Shown in pieces: positions 59,821 to 64,000 of a stretch of 64,000 bases of DNA. A program made the position numbers and the translations under genes. Under the pieces are notes generated by a model that saw only the letters and a program-made list of their open reading frames with translations, was not told the DNA's origin and ran no database searches. The stretch's first letter is position 1. The number at the start of each line of letters is the position of its first letter. The DNA is from JBBDIX01 sp050486225 (lineage in GTDB: Bacteria; Actinomycetota; Nitriliruptoria; Nitriliruptorales; Nitriliruptoraceae): positions 1 to 64,000 of the forward strand of contig JBJHCV010000011.1 of NCBI GenBank assembly GCA_050486225.1, given 5' to 3'.

Positions 59821-61340
59821 CGGCGCACCTTCCCCCGCGCGAGCGACAGCGCGTAGCCGACGAGCGCGAACACCGCGACGAACTCGAGTCGGCCGAGCCA
59901 CATCTGCAGCGTGTAGACCGCCATGAGTCCACGCGGCATCTCCGGGTGGACCACCCCGATCGAGAGGCCGATGTTGGACCCCACGGACACGGCCTCGAAC
60001 GCGGCCTCCGCGATGCCGTGGTCGCCGTACGCGAGCGCCGCCATGGTGCCGAGCAGGTAGGACCCGACGAACAGCAGCAGGATGCTCGTGGCCGCCCGTG
60101 ACGTGTCGTCGCGCAGGATGCGGCGCCGCCCCGCGTGGTAGGTGGTGACGACGACTGCCGACTCGGGCCGGAGCACCTTGCGGATGTCGTGCACCAGGGT
60201 GCGGAACGCGATCCCGATGCGGATGGCCTTGATCCCACCCGCCGTCGACGACGCCATGCCGCCGATGGCCATCGCGCCGACGATCGCCGCCGGCGCGAGC
60301 ACGCCCCAGTCGGTCAGGTAGGTCGTGCCGTCGTTGACCTGGTGGCCAGTCGACGACACCGCCGACACGAGCGTGAAGAACCCCTTGCGGAACACCGCGG
60401 AGGTCTGGTCGAAGGTGCCGGCCGCGAGCAGCCCGAACCCGACCACGAGGAAGAACGCCGTCGAGGTGACCGCCAGAGTGCGGGTCTCGAGGTGGCGCAG
60501 GACCTCGCGGGGGTTGTCGCTCCACAGGGCGAAGTGCAGCCCGAACGACAGCGTGCCGACGATCATGAGGACCATGACGACGACCTCGACCGCGGCCGAG
60601 TGGTAGTAGGCGACCGACGCCTGCATGACGGAGAAGCCGCCGGTGTCGAACGACGCGAAGAACAGGTTGATCGCGTGGTAGAAGGCCCGGCCCGGCGAGA
60701 ACCCGGCCGTGAGCAGCGCGATCGTCAGGGCCACGGTGCCCACGACCAGGAACGTGCCCGCCACGAGGAAGATGAAGCGTGCCGTGCGGATGAAGTTCGG
60801 CAGGATCCGTTCGTCACGCCCCTCCGACACGTACAGCGACGCGATCTGCGCACCGCCTCGGGCGAACAGCGACAGCACCACGATGACGATGCCCTGCCCG
60901 CCGGCGAACTGCAGCAGGTGGCGGTAGGTGTCCTCGGACAGCGGCGTGTGGTCGAGGTCGTGGATGACCGACATGCCCGTCGTCGTCAGGGCGGACATCG
61001 CCTCGAACAGTGCGGCCAGGGGATGGGCGAAGCGTCCCGACAGGTACATGGGCACCGCGGCGAACACGGCGCCGATCAGCCACGCCAGCGCGACGATCAC
61101 CATCCCGTGTGCCCACGTGAGCTGGCGTCGCGTCGACAGCACGGCGTCACTCAGCGCGCCCACCAGCAGGCACAGGCTCGCGCCGATCGCGAACGCGCTG
61201 GCCGAGTTCCACTCCCCGGCCCACAGGGCCACCGCGAGTGGGACGAGCATGACCAGCCCGAGCCCGAGCAGGACCTTGCCCAGGTAGAAGCCGATGAGTC
61301 GGAGGTCCTCGGGACCCGGACGCAGCAGGACACCACTCAT
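59817..61340 (-). CDS. trkH: Potassium uptake channel subunit TrkH
   Basis: A 507-residue membrane protein with four pore repeats. The filter segments are TTTGMSVI, DTGGFSVM, SSTGHQVN and GSNIGLSI, each with the conserved glycine that lines the potassium path. Together with TrkA rings it forms the Trk system for sodium- or proton-linked potassium uptake, important in osmotic stress. ATG 61340. It follows a 42-residue membrane peptide gene by four bases and is followed by an overlapping unknown gene. Confidence 0.95.
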   Translation of the reverse strand: MSGVLLRPGPEDLRLIGFYLGKVLLGLGLVMLVPLAVALWAGEWNSASAFAIGASLCLLVGALSDAVLSTRRQLTWAHGMVIVALAWLIGAVFAAVPMYLSGRFAHPLAALFEAMSALTTTGMSVIHDLDHTPLSEDTYRHLLQFAGGQGIVIVVLSLFARGGAQIASLYVSEGRDERILPNFIRTARFIFLVAGTFLVVGTVALTIALLTAGFSPGRAFYHAINLFFASFDTGGFSVMQASVAYYHSAAVEVVVMVLMIVGTLSFGLHFALWSDNPREVLRHLETRTLAVTSTAFFLVVGFGLLAAGTFDQTSAVFRKGFFTLVSAVSSTGHQVNDGTTYLTDWGVLAPAAIVGAMAIGGMASSTAGGIKAIRIGIAFRTLVHDIRKVLRPESAVVVTTYHAGRRRILRDDTSRAATSILLLFVGSYLLGTMAALAYGDHGIAEAAFEAVSVGSNIGLSIGVVHPEMPRGLMAVYTLQMWLGRLEFVAVFALVGYALSLARGKVRR

Positions 61341-61344
61341 CGCG

Positions 61345-61473
61345 TCACACGACCCAGGTCAGCAGGGCGGACAGGAGCAGGCCTGCGGCGCACACGGCCA
61401 GCGCCAGGCCCACCGCGCGCAGGGTGCCCCGCACGCCGTCGCGGCGGCTCGCACCGCGGATGTCGCCGGGCAT
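61345..61473 (-). CDS. Small membrane peptide between trkA and trkH
   Basis: A 42-residue open frame whose ATG (61473-61471) shares one base with the trkA stop (TGATG) and whose stop lies four bases before trkH. The N-terminal half is basic (GASRRDGVRGTLR); the C-terminal half, from about residue 18, is one continuous hydrophobic helix (VGLALAVCAAGLLLSALLTW). Perfect fit in a tightly packed operon and good codon use support a real gene. Its design resembles small accessory subunits such as KdpF of the Kdp potassium pump, but there is no sequence similarity to cite. Confidence 0.7.
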   Translation of the reverse strand: MPGDIRGASRRDGVRGTLRAVGLALAVCAAGLLLSALLTWVV

Positions 61474-62126
61474 CAGTCGGACCCCAGCAGGGCGCGGGTC
61501 AGGTCCTCCTCGAGTTCCGGGATCGTGAGGGCGACGACCTCGTCGCCCGCACGCACCTCGGTCGCTCCCGACGGGATCACCGTCTCGTCCCCGCGGAAGA
61601 TCGCGACGAGCACCGACTGGTTGGGCATCCCGATCGAGGCGACCGTGCGCGTCGGCGCCTGCTGCGGGATGCGCAGCTCGACCAGTTCGACCCGGCCACC
61701 CTTCAGACTCGTCAGGTGCACGAGTTCGCCCACGGAGAACTCGACCTCGAGCAGTTCGGAGATCAGCCGCGTCGACGACACGGGTTCGATCCCGAGCGCG
61801 TCGAAGATCTCCACGTTCTTCGGGGTGTTCACCCGACTGATCGCACGCTTGACCCCGAACTCGATGCGGGCGAGCTGGCAGGCGACCAGGTTGTCGTCGT
61901 CCTCGTGGGTCGTCGCGACGAACGCGTCGGCCCGGTCGACGTGGGCCTGCTCCTGGTAGCGCACGTCGCAGGCGTCGCCCTCGATGACGAGCACCTGGGT
62001 CTCCGCGACGAGCTGTTCGCATCGCGATCCGATGCGTTCGATCACGGTGACCTCGTGACCCTTCTCGGTCATGTCCCTGGCGATGTAGCGGCCGATGCGT
62101 CCACCGCCTGCGATGACGACGTACAT
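61473..62126 (-). CDS. trkA: Trk potassium uptake regulatory protein TrkA (2)
   Basis: A 217-residue cytoplasmic protein with one RCK module: NAD(H)-binding TrkA-N domain (VVIAGGGRIGRYIARDM, then IEGDACD) and TrkA-C domain (about 140-215). Single-module TrkA proteins assemble as rings beneath TrkH and gate it by nucleotides. ATG 62126 lies two bases after the preceding TrkA gene. With that gene it forms a two-TrkA arrangement common in actinobacteria (CeoB/CeoC). Confidence 0.93.
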   Translation of the reverse strand: MYVVIAGGGRIGRYIARDMTEKGHEVTVIERIGSRCEQLVAETQVLVIEGDACDVRYQEQAHVDRADAFVATTHEDDDNLVACQLARIEFGVKRAISRVNTPKNVEIFDALGIEPVSSTRLISELLEVEFSVGELVHLTSLKGGRVELVELRIPQQAPTRTVASIGMPNQSVLVAIFRGDETVIPSGATEVRAGDEVVALTIPELEEDLTRALLGSD

Positions 62127-62128
62127 CG

Positions 62129-62815
62129 TCAGCCTCCCAGCGTGTGGGCGCGCTCGCGCGAGAAGGGCTCGCGGACGAGTTCTGCGAGTCCTCGACGAGC
62201 GGTCGGCTTCATCGCTGCGGTCACCACGTCCTCGCGTTCGAGCCGGTCGGTGGCGTCGGGGATGAACACGCGCGCGCCTCGGCGGACGGCGGCGATGCGC
62301 AGCAGGCCCTCCTGCTCGAAGTCCTCGACCGTCATGCCGTGTGCCCCCGTGTCGACCTCGAGGTCCACGACGGACACGTCCGAGTCCTGGAAGGTGACGT
62401 GCAGCGGGAAGCTCTCCTCACGGAACTCGTTGAGGAACAGCTTCGCGATGGTGTTCGTCGACGACACGTAGCGCACCCCGAGCTTGCGGTAGACGTCCTC
62501 GCGTTCGGGGTTGAAGAGCCGGGCGATCGTCCGAGGCACGTCGTAGAGGTGGGTCGCGATCTCCACCGTCATCAGGTTGGCGTTGTCGGAGCGCGTGACG
62601 GCGATCAGGCCGTTCGCACGTTCGATGCCCGCCTGTTCGAGGACGTCGCGGTCGGTGCAGTCGCCGTGGAGCGTCTCGCCGTTGAACCCCGTCCCGAGTC
62701 GGTCGAACGCGCGGCGATCGGTGTCGACGATCACGACGTCGGTGTCGGCGTCGGCGGAGAGCTGTTCGGCGATCTCTGCGCCAAGGCGGCCACAGCCACC
62801 GATGATGATGAGCAC
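62129..62815 (-). CDS. trkA: Trk potassium uptake regulatory protein TrkA (1)
   Basis: A 228-residue TrkA-N/TrkA-C protein starting VLIIIGGCGRLGAEIAEQL, with the usual acidic residue ending strand 2 (VIVDTDRRAF). GTG 62815 is chosen to place the Rossmann motif at the N-terminus; no strong ribosome site is visible. It is first in the operon trkA-trkA-peptide-trkH-unknown. A stable hairpin lies 27 bases upstream, probably in its leader. The second TrkA-like partner may allow mixed rings. Confidence 0.9.
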   Translation of the reverse strand: MLIIIGGCGRLGAEIAEQLSADADTDVVIVDTDRRAFDRLGTGFNGETLHGDCTDRDVLEQAGIERANGLIAVTRSDNANLMTVEIATHLYDVPRTIARLFNPEREDVYRKLGVRYVSSTNTIAKLFLNEFREESFPLHVTFQDSDVSVVDLEVDTGAHGMTVEDFEQEGLLRIAAVRRGARVFIPDATDRLEREDVVTAAMKPTARRGLAELVREPFSRERAHTLGG

Positions 62816-62841
62816 GCGCCGGCCTGTCGTCCACGCACGTC

Positions 62842-62866
62842 GGCCCGGTTCGCGGTGAACCGGGCC
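62842..62866. promoter_or_regulatory. Hairpin between divergent trkA and ispH
   Basis: GGCCCGGTTC (62842-62851) and GAACCGGGCC (62857-62866) form a perfect ten-base stem with a five-base loop in the 107-base gap between divergent genes. A terminator would be unexpected here. It could be a leader structure of the Trk operon or a protein site. Confidence 0.5.
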
Positions 62867-62910
62867 CTGTCGCCGTGCAGCATGCCACATGCGGGCCCCG
62901 GCGCAACCGA

Positions 62911-62916
62911 TACGCT
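62911..62916 (+). promoter_or_regulatory. -10 box for leaderless ispH transcript
   Basis: TACGCT (within GATACGCT) ends six bases before ATG 62923. No ribosome site is present, consistent with a leaderless mRNA. Confidence 0.6.
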
Positions 62917-62922
62917 CGACCG

Positions 62923-63879
62923 ATGCCCGTCGACACCCTCCTGCTCGCTGCTCCGCGTGGATTCTGCGCGGGTGTGGACCGTGCCGTGCTCATCGTGGAG
63001 AAGGCACTCGAGGCCTACGGTTCGCCGGTGTACGTGCGCCACGAGATCGTCCACAACACCCACGTCGTGGAGACCCTGCGCGACAAGGGTGCGGTATTCG
63101 TCGAGGACGAGACCGAGGTCCCCGAGGGGTCGGTCGTGGTGTTCTCCGCGCACGGGTCCCCGCCGGAGGCGTTCGAGAACTCCCGTCGTCTCGGCCACGT
63201 GCTCATCGACGCGACCTGTCCGCTGGTCACCAAGGTCCACCACGAGGCGCGGCGCTACGCGCGTGACGGCATGGACATCGTGCTCATCGGTCACGAGGGG
63301 CACCAGGAGGTCATCGGCACGATGGGTCAGGCGCCGCGGTCCATCAGCCTGGTCGAGTCGCCCGAGGACGTGGACCAGCTCCGGTTCGACGACGACGCGC
63401 GCATCGCCTACATCACCCAGACCACGCTGTCGATGGACGAGACGGCCAGCGTCGTCGACCGGTTGCGCCAGCGTTTCCCGATGGTCGCCCAGCCCAAGAA
63501 GGACGACATCTGCTACGCGACCCAGAACCGGCAGGACGCGGTGAAGCAGCTCGCCGAGCGCTGCGACGTGGTCCTGGTGGTCGGTTCGCAGACCTCGTCC
63601 AACTCGAAGCGGCTCGTGGAGGTCGCGCGCGACCGGGGCATCGACGCACATCTGATCGACCGTGCCGACCAGATCGACGAGGCGTGGCTGCAGGACGCGC
63701 AGGTCGTCGGGCTGACGTCGGGGGCGTCGGCACCCGAGGTCCTGGTCGAGTCCGTGCTGGACTGGTTCCGTGAGCGCGGCACGGATCGGGTGGAGACGAT
63801 CACCGTGGTCGACGAGGACGTCGAGTTCGCGATGCCGTCGAACCTCGCACGCAGGCTCGCCGAGCTGCGCGACGCCTGA
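62923..63879 (+). CDS. ispH: 4-hydroxy-3-methylbut-2-enyl diphosphate reductase
   Basis: A 318-residue iron-sulfur enzyme for the last step of the MEP isoprenoid pathway. The three cluster cysteines are Cys15 (RGFCAGVDRA), one in DATCPLVTKVH, and one in DDICYATQNRQ; GHEGHQEVIGT and QTSSNSKRL are substrate-binding motifs. ATG 62923 is preferred over an upstream in-frame start because of the -10 box six bases before it. It supplies precursors for uppS-type enzymes. Confidence 0.96.
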   Translation: MPVDTLLLAAPRGFCAGVDRAVLIVEKALEAYGSPVYVRHEIVHNTHVVETLRDKGAVFVEDETEVPEGSVVVFSAHGSPPEAFENSRRLGHVLIDATCPLVTKVHHEARRYARDGMDIVLIGHEGHQEVIGTMGQAPRSISLVESPEDVDQLRFDDDARIAYITQTTLSMDETASVVDRLRQRFPMVAQPKKDDICYATQNRQDAVKQLAERCDVVLVVGSQTSSNSKRLVEVARDRGIDAHLIDRADQIDEAWLQDAQVVGLTSGASAPEVLVESVLDWFRERGTDRVETITVVDEDVEFAMPSNLARRLAELRDA

Positions 63880-63900
63880 TGCCCGTGTGGCGCTCGCCCG

Positions 63901-64000
63901 TCAGGTGACGTCGCTGCGGCCGGTGGCCGTGTCGTCGGTGGTCGGGTCGGTGCCGTCCTCGTGCTCCGCCCGGGCCCGTTCAAGTGCGTCGACGTAGGCC
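63901..64000 (-). CDS. 3' end of an unidentified minus-strand gene
   Basis: A frame open from the right edge to TGA at 63903-63901 encodes 32 C-terminal residues beginning AYVDALERARAEHEDGTDP and ending in a Thr/Asp-rich tail. Nearly all codons end in G or C, like real genes here, and the frame is convergent with ispH after a 21-base gap. In mycobacteria the xseB/xseA genes and small conserved genes are found near ispH, but the fragment is too short to match any of them. Confidence 0.55.
   Translation of the reverse strand, partial: AYVDALERARAEHEDGTDPTTDDTATGRSDVT

Noticed and set aside
1..64000. CRISPR arrays, tRNA or rRNA genes, insertion sequences and integrases
   Set aside because: Read through on both strands; no regularly spaced repeats, cloverleaf-like sequences, transposase or integrase motifs were recognised.

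Overview
The window is very GC-rich, with G or C at almost every third codon position. It uses many GTG starts, TAnnnT-type -10 boxes and several apparently leaderless starts. That style and the gene content point to a high-GC actinobacterium. The housekeeping set near the right end (greA, uppS, phoH, glpX, ispH) recalls the greA-to-ispH neighbourhood of mycobacteria. A member of a deep lineage such as Nitriliruptoria is possible but cannot be settled from the sequence. No rRNA, tRNA, integrase, insertion sequence or CRISPR array was found.

Left edge (1-195): a broken translation initiation factor IF-2 fragment on the minus strand, without its 5' part. It is probably an assembly join or a partial duplication.

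Accessory catabolic region (about 0.2-52 kb): hydrolases, dehydrogenases, transporters and one-per-operon regulators. A plus-strand run (1583-14185) carries two creatinase/Xaa-Pro-peptidase-like proteins, two tandem alpha/beta hydrolases of the 2,6-dihydroxypseudooxynicotine hydrolase type, an MFS carrier, a GntR regulator, an acyl-CoA dehydrogenase-like flavoprotein, an ornithine-cyclodeaminase-like enzyme, two DapA-like aldolase/lyases and another MFS carrier. A convergent minus-strand run (20090-14270) repeats the same theme: aldo-keto reductase, a third such hydrolase, a LacI regulator, a second acyl-CoA dehydrogenase-like protein and an MFS carrier. Next come a single-chain molybdenum hydroxylase with a TauE/SafE exporter, three amidohydrolases, and a divergent peptide-type ABC importer operon (permease, permease-ATPase fusion, ATPase, amidohydrolase, binding protein). 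Then follow a Rid-family protein, an MFS exporter, a PucR regulator, methylmalonate-semialdehyde dehydrogenase, a DMT exporter, an orphan binding protein, another amidohydrolase, two NAD(P)-dehydrogenases, and a minus-strand group of CocE-like hydrolase, isochorismatase-like hydrolase, beta-hydroxyacid dehydrogenase, alpha/beta hydrolase and class III aminotransferase. The whole looks like machinery for taking up and dismantling nitrogen-containing, probably heterocyclic or amide-bearing, organic compounds. The substrate is not known.

Core region (about 52.3-64 kb): alanine dehydrogenase, GreA, a cis-prenyl diphosphate synthase, a PIN-PhoH ATPase, class II fructose-1,6-bisphosphatase (glpX), PhoU, endonuclease III, and a tight Trk potassium-uptake operon of two TrkA proteins, a 42-residue membrane peptide, TrkH and an unknown membrane protein. 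IspH and the 3' end of an unidentified minus-strand gene close the window.

Regulatory sequence is visible in several places: divergent promoters with palindromes (1469-1492, 20289-20305, 39398-39432, 45417-45446), a CebR-like LacI half-operator before the second acyl-CoA dehydrogenase (16800-16832), a perfect palindrome ahead of the GntR-linked operon (8423-8434), and strong hairpin terminators at 35799-35825, 43296-43334 and 50894-50939.
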